A stretch of DNA of 64,000 bases from Rana temporaria (Eukaryota; Chordata; Amphibia; Anura; Ranidae): the NCBI RefSeq assembly GCF_905171775.1, contig NC_053491.1, positions 108,882,682 through 108,946,681 on the forward strand. The letters run 5' to 3'. Positions 55,127 to 64,000 of this stretch are shown here, one piece after another (the stretch's first letter is position 1; the number at the start of each line of letters is the position of its first letter). The position numbers and the translations under genes were made by a program. The notes below the pieces were generated by a model. The model made no database searches, was not told where the DNA came from, and was given only the letters and a program-made list of their open reading frames with translations.

Positions 55127-58100
55127 TTACGGGTTAAAAGATATTCCCATAAATTTCATCCACGGTTCCCATATTTCATGGAAAAGAGTAGACATATCCA
55201 ACATGGAACAGACCCTCTTTTCTTGTTCCATAATCCATGTAACCTTTTGTTTCATATACCGGATGGAGACAGTAGACTTTTTCCACGCAGCTGCGATTGT
55301 GATCCTGGCACCTGTCAGAATGTATAGGATGAGTTTTCTAGTAACCTTGGAGGTTTGGGGTAACATCCCGTGAAGTAGAGCAATAGTGGGGGATTGATGC
55401 AAATTACAGCCTGGGACACGTCTTATTATGTTGAACACCTTATTCCAGTATCCACGTATTTTGGGACATTCCCACCAAATATGTACCATAGACCCCAATC
55501 CCTGACAACCTCTAAAGCATAGGGGCGAGGTTGACAGGTACATGGAAGCCAGTTTAACGGGAACTAAATACCACCTAGTATAAATTTTTACATTAGCCTC
55601 TACAAGGGATATATTCACATATCCTTTAATGGATCTAGTATAATTACTACACCAGTCAGATAAATCCCAATTGTTATTAAGTTCCCTTTCCCAGGCCAGC
55701 ATATGAGGTAATTTGGTGCAGTTATTAGCAAGCGATTGATATATGATTGAAATATTCCCCTTCCTGATCAAACCCTGATCACAATTACTTTCATAAGGTG
55801 TCAATAGTCCAGAGATCGAGTCACTATCCCATAGGCTTTCTGCATAGTCATGTAGTTGAGAAAATCTTAATTTTTCTGAGACAGGAAGACCTAGCTTGTC
55901 AATGAAGTGTTGTTCAGGAAGTGGACCCGAACGTGAAAAAAAGCGGCCTATACGATACAACCCTTTGTCATGCCACCATTTAAAAGAATCTATTTCAATT
56001 TTAGAAACAAAGAGTGGGTCTAGAAAAACACTCGATAAAGGTCTGCCTTTAGAAATTAGAGAGGGATTGTTTTTAAGTGAATCCCATAAAACTAAGGTTT
56101 GAGAAAGAGTCGGAGATAAAATAGAAGGCCTATTCTTGGTAGGACTCCACATTAACTCCTCTATCGTTAGATTCGGGGTCGCCTGCTCTTCTATATCTAA
56201 CCAGTCAGGGCGTTCATGTTTAAGAAAAGTTTCCGATAACTGTGCCAATCTTGCTGATTGATAGTACCATAATAAGTTGGGTACCCCCAGACCACCCTGT
56301 TCAGGCAAGTTATAGAGAGTGCGAGATGGAAGGCGTGGACCCTTATTGTTCCAAATAAACTTGATAATCTTTCCTTGAAAAGATTTTAGATGACTTTTAA
56401 TTATCGGTATGGGTAATGATCTAAAAAGATACAAAAGTCTAGGGAGAAGAGTCATCTTAATCGAGTTAATTCTACCAATCCAACCTATATTCTGAGTCCC
56501 CCAATCTTTCAAATCTTTCTCAAGTTTTCTATACATAGGTGGATAATTGGCCAAATACAAATTTTGGATGTTGGGGGTCAAATAGATACCCAGGTATTTG
56601 ATATAAGAGGTGTCCCATTTGAATCCAAAATTTTCCTTCAGTAGAGAAACCGTGGATTCAGAGAGAGAAACATTGAGGGCCCTAGACTTGGCCATATTCA
56701 CAGTTAGACCTGAAACCATAGAAAATTTGTCTAAAAGAGAATATATTTCCGGTAGGGATGAATCTGGAGCGGTCAAAAACAGTAAAAGGTCATCTGCAAA
56801 TAAGGCACATTTATGCTCCAATTTGGCACATCTAACTCCCCTGATGTTTGTGTTTTCACGAATAGCTATAGCCAGGGATTCCATAACTATTGCAAACACC
56901 AGGGGAGACAGAGGACAACCCTGCCTAGTACCCCTATGAATCTCAATAGGTTCCGAAAAAATACCCTGAAAGCGTATATTAGCCTTAGGATGAGAGTAAA
57001 GTGCAGATAAGACTCCAAGAAATTTCGTGCCAAACCCCCAACGTTTCATCACTTCGAACATGAATGGCCATGATACTGAGTCAAATGCTTTCTGAAGATC
57101 AATAGAAAGAAGCATTCCCCTTTGATTAGTATCACCAGTCCAACCCGAGTTCAAAATAGAGATCAGATCCACAGCCCTCCTAACCTGATCAGGACCTTGC
57201 CTTCCAGCGATGAAGCCTACTTGATCTTTACTAACATACTGGCCAATGAAAGAGGACATTCTATTGGCCATTATCTTAGTGAGTATCTTAAGATCGTTAT
57301 TAATGAGATATATAGGTCTATAGTTTTCCACCAGGCTATGGTCTTTTTCTGGCTTCGGGATAACCGAAATATAAGCCAAATTAAGTTGCCTGTCTATGGG
57401 AACTCCACCGGTCATGTGGTTGAAAAATCTAACCATGTAGGGTGTTAAAATGCTCGAATATGTTTTATAATAAGCACTTGAAAACCCATCAGGGCCCGGG
57501 GCTTTATCTAATTTTAGGTTTTTAATTACTAATAATACTTCTTCAGCTGATATGGGAGCCTCCATCATTTCTCTATGTATTTCAGTCAATTGAGGAAGAT
57601 TCAAATTGTCCAGAAAATCATCCATTCCCTCTGAAGAAGAATCATCAGTGGATGCATAAAGCTTAGAAAAAAAATCATGAAAGGCCTCCATTATCTTCCT
57701 AGGATTCAGGGTAAGAGTACCATCAGTCATCCTTATTTTAGGGAGAGACCGTGATTGAAATCTAGGTGAGAGTTTATGAGCTAGCATCGGGCCTATTTTA
57801 TCTTTAAATTTATAGAAATTAGCTCCAGTCCATTTCATGTCTTCCCCTGCTTTAGTGGTAAGTACCAAGTTTAGGGCAGATCTAGCTGCATCAAGTGCCT
57901 GAGTAGGAAAATTAAGAGGATCAGATTTATGTTTTTTACGGAGCTCTAGATAGTTGTTTTCCAGCTTCCTTATGTATATGTTTCTTTGTTTCTTGAGGCC
58001 AGCGGCCACTTGTATAATTTTGCCTCTGATAGAAGCCTTGTGGGCAGCCCACAGAGTTTCAGGGGACACATCTCCTGTATCATTATGCTTAAAGTATTCT

Positions 58101-58951
58101 AGAAGAGATCGCTCAATATCCTTCATTAGGACAGGGTCCTTCAAAATAGACTTATTTAGTGTCCAATGAGACACTTTAGGAGAAGTGTCTTCTCTCTTCA
58201 GTGACAATAGAACCATCGAGTGATCTGACCAAGAAACATCTACTATATGAGACTTAATGGCAGCTGGGACGTGATGGTTAGAGATTAATATATGATCTAT
58301 ACGAGAATAAGAGTGGTGAGGGTTAGAGTAGTGAGTATAGTCCTTAATTTTGGGGTTCAACTCCCTCCAGATGTCAGTTAATCTAGACTGATGTAGAATG
58401 CGTGCTACTTGCAAACTAAGTTTAGTCGGTCTGACGATTCCATTGACAGAAGGTTTGGACTTATCCAATCCCGTGTCAAAAGCTAGATTAGAGTCTCCAC
58501 CCATAAGAATGATCCCCTCCATAAATGGTCGGAGGGTATCAAGCATCTGTGAGAAAAACTTTTTCTGACCTCTGTTAGGAGCATAGTAAGAAATAAGTGT
58601 GTACAGTCTGCCATCAAGGGTACCTTGTAACAATAGAAACCTACCTTCCGGATCTCCAAATTCTTTAGTCAGGTTAAAATTACAATACCTAGAAAACAAA
58701 ATGGCCACACCCTTAGTTTTGTTTTCTGCTTTAGCTAGGTAAAACAATGTAAAGTGAGCATGCATAAAGGAAGGGTTGTATCGTCTAGGAAAGTGGGTTT
58801 CTTGAAGGAAAACCACATCTACACGGAGAGACTTGTATACTAGAAAATCTTTGCGCCTCTTAACAGGAGAATTCAACCCCTGAGTGTTGTGAGTAACAAC
58901 ACTAAGGGGTTTAGATACATCATTCGATCCAGCCATAAGTCTTGTCAACAT
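55127..58951 (-). CDS. LINE ORF2: endonuclease and reverse transcriptase
   Basis: A 1274-residue open frame, the usual length for L1/Tx1 ORF2. It nicks target DNA and copies the element RNA into the nick (target-primed reverse transcription) in the nucleus. The apurinic-type endonuclease (about 15-250) shows N22 in THNTQGLN, E51 in FLQETHF, D153 and N155 in GGDSNLAFD, D219 in SRIDHIL and D243-H244 in SWSDHSM. The reverse transcriptase (about 480-760) shows KAPGPDGF, YRPIYLINND (usually YRPISL), D618 in SIDLQKAFDSVSW, GTRQGCPLSPLVF (674-686) and FADD at 718-721. The C-terminus has a CCHC-like knuckle, C1145, C1149, H1157, C1162, in CFRGCQGLGSMVHIWWEC, typical of L1/Tx1. All expected catalytic residues are present. 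The start at 58951 gives a normal lead to the endonuclease. Confidence 0.96.
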   Translation of the reverse strand: MLTRLMAGSNDVSKPLSVVTHNTQGLNSPVKRRKDFLVYKSLRVDVVFLQETHFPRRYNPSFMHAHFTLFYLAKAENKTKGVAILFSRYCNFNLTKEFGDPEGRFLLLQGTLDGRLYTLISYYAPNRGQKKFFSQMLDTLRPFMEGIILMGGDSNLAFDTGLDKSKPSVNGIVRPTKLSLQVARILHQSRLTDIWRELNPKIKDYTHYSNPHHSYSRIDHILISNHHVPAAIKSHIVDVSWSDHSMVLLSLKREDTSPKVSHWTLNKSILKDPVLMKDIERSLLEYFKHNDTGDVSPETLWAAHKASIRGKIIQVAAGLKKQRNIYIRKLENNYLELRKKHKSDPLNFPTQALDAARSALNLVLTTKAGEDMKWTGANFYKFKDKIGPMLAHKLSPRFQSRSLPKIRMTDGTLTLNPRKIMEAFHDFFSKLYASTDDSSSEGMDDFLDNLNLPQLTEIHREMMEAPISAEEVLLVIKNLKLDKAPGPDGFSSAYYKTYSSILTPYMVRFFNHMTGGVPIDRQLNLAYISVIPKPEKDHSLVENYRPIYLINNDLKILTKIMANRMSSFIGQYVSKDQVGFIAGRQGPDQVRRAVDLISILNSGWTGDTNQRGMLLSIDLQKAFDSVSWPFMFEVMKRWGFGTKFLGVLSALYSHPKANIRFQGIFSEPIEIHRGTRQGCPLSPLVFAIVMESLAIAIRENTNIRGVRCAKLEHKCALFADDLLLFLTAPDSSLPEIYSLLDKFSMVSGLTVNMAKSRALNVSLSESTVSLLKENFGFKWDTSYIKYLGIYLTPNIQNLYLANYPPMYRKLEKDLKDWGTQNIGWIGRINSIKMTLLPRLLYLFRSLPIPIIKSHLKSFQGKIIKFIWNNKGPRLPSRTLYNLPEQGGLGVPNLLWYYQSARLAQLSETFLKHERPDWLDIEEQATPNLTIEELMWSPTKNRPSILSPTLSQTLVLWDSLKNNPSLISKGRPLSSVFLDPLFVSKIEIDSFKWWHDKGLYRIGRFFSRSGPLPEQHFIDKLGLPVSEKLRFSQLHDYAESLWDSDSISGLLTPYESNCDQGLIRKGNISIIYQSLANNCTKLPHMLAWERELNNNWDLSDWCSNYTRSIKGYVNISLVEANVKIYTRWYLVPVKLASMYLSTSPLCFRGCQGLGSMVHIWWECPKIRGYWNKVFNIIRRVPGCNLHQSPTIALLHGMLPQTSKVTRKLILYILTGARITIAAAWKKSTVSIRYMKQKVTWIMEQEKRVCSMLDMSTLFHEIWEPWMKFMGISFNP

Positions 58952-60340
58952 CTATGAACATGCAGGACCGTACAGATATCACCAATAGTCTCGCAAATAC
59001 GAACAATGGCAGGCAGGCTGAAGAAATGAAGAGAGTATGAAGAAGAAAGAAAAAGAAACGAAAAGAAGAGATAAAAAGAGAAAAATAAAAAAACATATAG
59101 CACAATAAACTATTAGATCGTGCAAGGTCAATTCGTGACCCAGAATGGGGGAAGAGAATGATTCTCCTTCCCTCATTCAAACAAGAAATTTTTGCATAGT
59201 CCCAGAAAAGGACTATATTCTTACCCATTGGGTCGACAAAGTGTCGACACAAGAGGTAAGTTGAGGTTCAATACCTCACCGTCGTCAGTTGCCGACAGAT
59301 TAAACATTACACCTTAAAATAAATTTAAGAAAAAAGGCATGTGAATTATAGGATGACCAAAAAACAATAAGAGAATAATCTAAAGAAAAACGGCATTAAA
59401 CTAGACAAGCAATCCCGGAGTCTTCTTTTTTAAAAAGCTTCCGGGATAAAAATTCATCTGAATTAAAGATTAAGAGATACGTCTTGGGTAAGTCTATTCA
59501 ATATCAGGGTACTTGGTCACCTCCAATTTTCCTGTATTTGACCTTGTTCCAAGGATTTTGAGTCGGACTAGTAGGTGTGTTCCTCTTGGCAGATGGTAGT
59601 TGAGGCGGATTAGTGTCCATGACAGGATCAAGAGATATAATTTTCAGATCAGACAGAAGTCGTTCGCCTTCCTGGAAGCTATGTATTATATGGTTTCTAC
59701 CATTATAATTGAATTTTAAGGCGAAGGGGAAGGCCCATTTATACTTGATGTCTTTGTTGATGAGGGCAGACAATAACGGTTTCATTGCTCTTCTTTTCTG
59801 AATGGTATACGGTGAAATGTCAGAAAATATTTGTATTTTAGTACCTTGGTATTGAAGATTCTCCTGTTGTCTGGACCGTTTCATAATGTCCTCTTTGGTG
59901 GAGAAATAATGAGGCTTGACCACCACATCCCTGGGCAAACCATCTCTTCTCAGTGGACCTAATGATCTATGAGCCCTATCAATTTCCAATTTTATATCAG
60001 GCACAGATGGAAGGAGGAGTCTCATAATGTCTCGTATTGCTGAGTGAACGTCCATAATGGACTCAGGAAGACCCCTAACCCTGAAGTTTTCTCTTCTTGA
60101 CCTGTTTTCTAAATCGTCAATATTAGCCTGAGCGGCCTCCAGTTGTTCTTGTAGAAAATGGATATGATCATCATGTTGTTCAGTTTTAGAAACGTTAGTG
60201 TCCAATTTATGCTCAACTGAATCAATCCTGTTGCCAAGACATTGGAAGTCTGCCCTAATATCTTTAGTAATTTTCTCAGCCGTGTGAGCTAAACCCCTTT
60301 CTAGCATTTCAGATATCCTGTTATAGAGATCAACAACATT

Positions 60341-60863
60341 GAAAGAAACTTCTGCGGGGAGCTGCGGTGGCTCAACGCGATTGGCACTGTGCTGACAAGC
60401 CATTCACCTCTGCAGCTAGAGGTTCGGATCCCGGTCTCGGCTTCATGTGAATTGAGTTTGGTGGTCTCAGCCCGGCTCCCGGTGGGTGTGCTATGCAAGG
60501 TAAGCCTGTGCTTAGTACGCCCACCCCCCTCCCACAAAAACCACCACACCTACACACGCACTCTAAATTGGGTTAACACACGCACTTTGACCACGCGGTC
60601 TCTAAAAGAGAGGCGAAGGACTAACGGGGGTGGTTGAGCGGGCTAATCCTCTCACTCCCTTATAGGGAGTCCCTCTGCCCCGTTGGGCTTCAAAGCGGAG
60701 CAGGTAGGGCGGGCTGTGTGGGAGGACCCCCTCATGCACCCGCCATTGCCACCCGGGGCATGGAGAAAGATGGCAGATTGCCCCTGGGGGAGGCCTGCCT
60801 ACTCCCAACTCCTGCAGTCCGGCTCCTCTCTCGAGTACACGCACAAAATACACTTTAAAAAAA

Positions 60864-60896
<33 letters not shown>

Positions 60897-60908
60897 AAGA
60901 AACTTCTG
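60341..60908 (+). repeat. 14-bp target duplication around the SINE
   Basis: GAAAGAAACTTCTG occurs at 60341-60354 and 60895-60908, without mismatch. Confidence 0.95.
60355..60894 (+). mobile_element. tRNA-headed SINE with poly(A) tail, 540 bp
   Basis: The first 80 bp look like a tRNA relic with RNA polymerase III boxes: A box TGGCTCAACGCG at about 60368 and B box GGTTCGGATCC at 60421-60431, about 50 bp apart. Then a long body unlike any other repeat here (CCACCCCCCTCCCACAAAAA, CCTTATAGGGAGTCCCTCTG), ending in an A-rich tail of about 45 (from about 60854). It sits in the L1-type LINE in the opposite orientation, with an exact 14-bp target duplication. A tail of A rather than a LINE-type 3' end implies mobilisation by an L1-class enzyme. 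Confidence 0.9.
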
Positions 60909-61209
60909 GGGCAGTTTCAACGTTAGCAGTTACTTGTATAGGGTCATGTGAGGGAGAAACCATAGGAATCCCGTGATCAGCCATTGTAGGTATTATTCCC
61001 TCCCTTACTACAGATGAAAATAAAGCTGAAGATGTAGTAGAACCTAAGGGAGGAGGTGATGAGGAGGGTGTCACATGAGACGAGAAATGTTCAGTAAACT
61101 TAGGATCCACCACAGGCACCTGAGGGCTTGTATGAGGAGGGGTGTCCATATCAAAAAGACTCTCCTTGATAATTGAGTTTTTATTTTTTTTGCCCTGTTT
61201 TCCCTTCAT

Positions 61210-62436
61210 ATATAATAAGTGTTATAGTGAATTCTTATCAGCAGGGGTAGAGTTGCTCTATATTGTAAAATCAACAGTTCACTCCTATATCAGCTCCTAT
61301 AGGCATAACAGTCTTATAACCACCATCATACAGTGGGTATTACTTATGTGAACAGACCAAGCCCAGATTTGAGCCTTTACAGTAAGTATTGTGAAAAGAT
61401 CAGCATCATAAAAATGCCTCAAATTACATATGATGCAGGTGTTATATTAGCGGATTGGTTTGTAGCTTTTGTCGACTAACATCGGACGGTGTGTAGGAAC
61501 ACCTCAGCAAGTTTCCATAGCAGGGACAATCATAGGATAATTCCACATTGTAAAACACAGACCCTGGGCATCGTATTCAGTTGGTCACTCTGAGTTTAAA
61601 TCTCTGAGGCGGAATATTAGAGAAAAGTGGTTAATTTCAGTAGTTTTTGCCACAGAAAGGTGTCTATAATATTTTCAAAATAGTAAGAAATATAAAAATA
61701 TGCAGGCTGTTAGATGGCGGCTTGCATTATATAATCTCAATGCCTTTTACAGGAGTGAGGTAATATAGAAATTGCAGAGTCCAGGATGTGCTTGGGACCG
61801 TGAGGAGAAGGCCTATTGAGATACTGTCAGGCCTTTGTAAATTTTCAGTCACTCAACTAGCCTTCTATATATCCCTCACATAACGTTATTTTCCAGAGGA
61901 TGATTTAATGTGTAAAAAGGACAATTCCAGCAGTATATGTCACAGTATATGATTCCTACTGTAATAGACCTGCAGGCCACAAGATGGCGGTGTCACCTCA
62001 GCAGTTGTATTACATTACATACTGCGTCAGAGGGCCTCCGGTAATGAGGACGGGCGCCTCTTCTAATCACCTGACGGAGGTTTGCTCCGGGCACCCTCAG
62101 CAGGGCTTAGTGTAGCAGGCGGGAGTGAGTCAGCGACCGATTCGTCCGCCCTCCCTGTCCCACTCGATCGCGGCGTCTTCCGCGGCTTCCTAGGCCTCAA
62201 GATGGCGTCGGAGTCCCAGTGCTGGATTAGGCCTCGGTTCACACCTCAGAGAAGATAGACACCCCGGACATCCAAAAAGGTAAGGAGCCGTACAGGGAGA
62301 GTCCCGGGTACCGGATGATAGATTTGGGGCACTGTAACGTTAGAATAGAAATCAGATGGCTACCGATTCTATTAGGTCAGACGGAGCTCATCTTAAGAAC
62401 GTCCTGCGCCATCCTCGTCCAGCCACGCCCCTTTTT
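61210..62436 (-). promoter_or_regulatory. 5' region of the L1-type LINE, presumed promoter
   Basis: 1227 bp from the element's 5' end to the ORF1 start. The outer 400 bp (about 62020-62430) are GC-rich and CpG-containing (GACGGGCGCC, TCGATCGCGGCGTC), like the internal promoters of other L1 elements; the inner part is AT-rich. No protein. The promoter role is inferred from position. Confidence 0.6.
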
Positions 62437-62450
62437 GTCTATGAATTCTT

Positions 62451-63060
62451 ATCAGGTGCAACCCACCAAGCTCGACGCTGTGCTGTCTGTGTGATAACTA
62501 CAGTCGCATGGGGAAGTTCAGCTACACTGAGGACAGAGTGTTTATATGGATACTCACCCTCATTGCAGCCCACACGGTGCATGTGCCAGATTCCTGTTTC
62601 CAACAGGTATGTGAAACTGTCACCTGCAGCAACATTTGTTGGGTGGAGGCACTTCAAAATTCTAAAGAGTGTCTTAGACACTCTCTGTGAATTCCCCCGA
62701 GTCCCTTATCCAGGGTTAGACAACAACGGGTACAACAATATGTTAAATATTGATCTCCTGCAGTGTCCATTTGGTTTACAGTATGTGGGACAAATCACAT
62801 GGGCACTATAAGTAGGACCGAGGGATTTACAAGAAAATAATTGCATTCCCCATTACATCTATTGCTACATTTTGCTACACATATTATGGATTCCTTCAGG
62901 ATTAGATTTATTGTGACTGGTAAATTAACTCCACACTGGAGAGAATGCAATAGAAAGATCTCAAAAACAGATGTATCTAAAGATTGAAAAAAAACGCACC
63001 CTACGGTTTGTTATCAAATGGGATATCAACAGCTATAATGATAATGAATGAAACATAACA
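62451..63060 (+). pseudogene. Penelope-like GIY-YIG endonuclease remnant
   Basis: At 62755-62808 the frame reads LLQCPFGLQYVGQITWAL, close to the LLQCPCG.QYVGQTTR core of the GIY-YIG domain found at the C-terminus of Penelope-like elements; it then hits a stop. About 62928-62951 gives TPHWREC, matching the PHWRG block that follows in the same proteins, and later words (PYGLL near 63000) echo their PHGLN end. Frame changes and stops show decay. The L1-type LINE inserted just upstream of this remnant. Confidence 0.7.
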
Positions 63061-63542
63061 GCATTATGGATGTTATTAACTTTACTGAAAAGCCCCCTAG
63101 CCCCTGGGGATATCCATTTAGATGAAACATATAGGATAAAAAACAAAAGCACTGACCATCATACTTGAGGTGATAGTCTTTATACCATTATGTTTTCATT
63201 AATTTTTTTATTGTTTTTTAATGGGTTGTATATCATCTTAGATGCTATCTGGTGAATATTGGGATTTATTAGCATGGACTTTACTTATTTATATGAACTA
63301 TTAGTATAAAAGATCATACCTCTATGGGATACCGTCTTTAAAAAGGAACTATACCCATCGCTTTTAACAGTCTACCAAAACAGTTGTATTCAAGGCATGG
63401 TGTGAATAATATTTGTTGCAGGTACCAAATGGCTTATGTCAAAACGTATCACTTATGTGCAGACCCATAGCAACTACATATCGAACAGAGACTAGGATGA
63501 CAGCTTACTTGGCTGTGAAGGAGAAAAGGGTTTAGTTCTGCT
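63061..63542. other. unclassified AT-rich DNA
   Basis: No gene or paired ends recognised. Confidence 0.4.
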
Positions 63543-63546
63543 TTAA

Positions 63547-64000
63547 CCGGTTAATACCTGGACCATTATGCAGGTTAAGGACCTGGCCCCTTTTTGCGAT
63601 TCGGCATTGCGTTGCTTTAACTGACAATTGCGCAGTCATGCGACGTGGCTTCCAAATAAAATTGTCCTTTTTTTTCCCACAAATAGGGATTTCTTTTGGT
63701 GGTATTTGATCACCTCTGTGGTTTTTATTTTTTGCACTATAAACAAAAATAGAGCAACAATTTTAAAAACATCTATATTTTAAAATGTTTGCTATAATAA
63801 ATATCCCCCAAAAATATATAAAATAACTTTTTTTTCCTCAGTTTAGGCCAATACGTATTCTTCTACATTTTTCTGGTAAAGAAAAACTGCCATCTGCCTT
63901 TATTAATTGTTTTGCGCAAAAGTTATAGCATTTACAAAATAGGGGGTAGTTTTATGGCAGTTTTATTAATATTTTGTGAAAATGACAATGGCAGTGAATA
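63547..64000 (-). mobile_element. TTAA element with conserved core, cut by window end
   Basis: Left TTAA at 63543-63546, then CCGGTTAATACCTGGACC. Core words in reverse order match 52127-53115 (TTGCGATTCGGCATTGCG, TTTCTTTTGGTGGTATTTGA, TTTGCGCAAAAGTTATAGCA). The right end lies beyond 64000. Confidence 0.82.

Larger units (their letters stand above)
59504..61209 (-). pseudogene. LINE ORF1 RNA-binding protein, broken by a SINE
   Basis: Two open stretches form one frame once the SINE and one copy of its target are removed. The N-terminal part starts at 61209 (MKGKQGKKNK), a basic then Pro/Ser/Thr-rich, probably disordered segment of about 100 residues. The rest runs from the insertion point at about 60354 to the stop at 59504: a coiled coil (SEMLERGLAHTAEKI ... 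HDDHIHFLQEQLEAAQANID), the RRM entry DLENRSRRENFRVRGLPESI, then the C-terminal domain (KIQIFSDISPYTIQKRRAMK, KWAFPFALKF). Intact length would be about 383 residues, in the range of L1 ORF1 proteins that coat the element RNA as trimers. The insert is 554 bp (not a multiple of three), so as it stands the protein is truncated. Confidence 0.92.
54273..62436 (-). mobile_element. full-length L1/Tx1-type LINE
   Basis: Flanked by identical 14-bp target duplications GTCTATGAATTCTT at 54259-54272 and 62437-62450. On the minus strand, in order: a 5' region of 1227 bp (62436-61210), ORF1 (interrupted by a SINE), a 552-bp spacer, ORF2 (1274 aa, uninterrupted), an 854-bp 3' region with AATAAA (54298-54303), and a poly(A) tail of about 11-13 (54273-54283). 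Without the SINE and its duplicated target it is about 7.6 kb. Full length, an open ORF2 and an unmutated target duplication all indicate a young insertion. Confidence 0.96.

Noticed and set aside
60368..60431. Genuine tRNA gene
   Set aside because: The A and B boxes are present, but there is no complete cloverleaf, and the segment is the head of a poly(A) element with a target duplication.
53980..63060. Host gene interrupted by the LINE
   Set aside because: No splice-site-flanked exons or conserved domain were visible in the flanks other than the Penelope-like trace.

Overview
The window looks like intergenic DNA from a large, repeat-rich vertebrate genome, most likely an amphibian and probably a true (ranid-type) frog. 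The basis is indirect: an L1/Tx1-type LINE whose ORF2 has a CCHC-like tail, an intact DD37E Tc1-like transposon, L2-like LINE tails, and about twenty short elements inserted at TTAA, one of them with ends like frog piggyBac elements. Species cannot be fixed from the sequence alone. I found no host protein-coding gene, tRNA, rRNA or CRISPR array in 64 kb. Nearly every recognisable segment is a transposable element, often inserted into another one.

Layout. 0.6-5 kb: an L2-like LINE end split by a TTAA element, plus a second TTAA element that is itself split. 5.7-7 kb: a hAT-type element holding a 28-bp minisatellite. 7.4-9.1 kb: TTAA, TA and hAT-type short elements. 11.7-15.3 kb: two elements with 3-bp ANT target duplications on either side of a decayed LINE on the minus strand; one carries a perfect 142-bp tandem duplication. 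15.7-22.1 kb: a run of TTAA elements ending in a three-tier nest with TA and TTA insertions. 22.8-24.4 kb: a hAT-like element and a Tc1 fossil. 25.0-29.4 kb: a four-level nest. 30.3-31 kb: minisatellites. 31.5-34.5 kb: a TTAA element split by an intact Tc1-like transposon (transposase 338 aa) and by a foldback element that is itself split. 36.7-44.6 kb: a hAT-type element in an LINE tail, then a Tc1 fossil swollen from about 1 kb to 5.3 kb by insertions. 44.8-46.4 kb: a hAT element with an exact 8-bp duplication and a G-rich minisatellite. 47.8-54 kb: more short elements and an old local duplication. 54.27-62.44 kb: a full-length L1-type LINE on the minus strand with an intact 1274-aa ORF2, an exact 14-bp target duplication, and an ORF1 broken only by a tRNA-headed SINE. 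62.5-63.1 kb: a decayed Penelope-like GIY-YIG endonuclease remnant. The window ends inside another TTAA element.

The parts work as a parasite community. The Tc1-like transposase could act on its own ends. The L1 could have supplied the machinery that inserted the poly(A) SINE. The short elements encode nothing and must rely on transposases elsewhere; their target duplications sort them into TTAA (piggyBac or Kolobok type), TA (Tc1/mariner type), TNA or ANT 3-bp (PIF-Harbinger-like or unknown) and 8-bp (hAT type) groups. Several duplications are proven inside the window, because an unoccupied copy of the same site exists elsewhere in it. Family names rest on recall and on motifs I could see, not on a database search.
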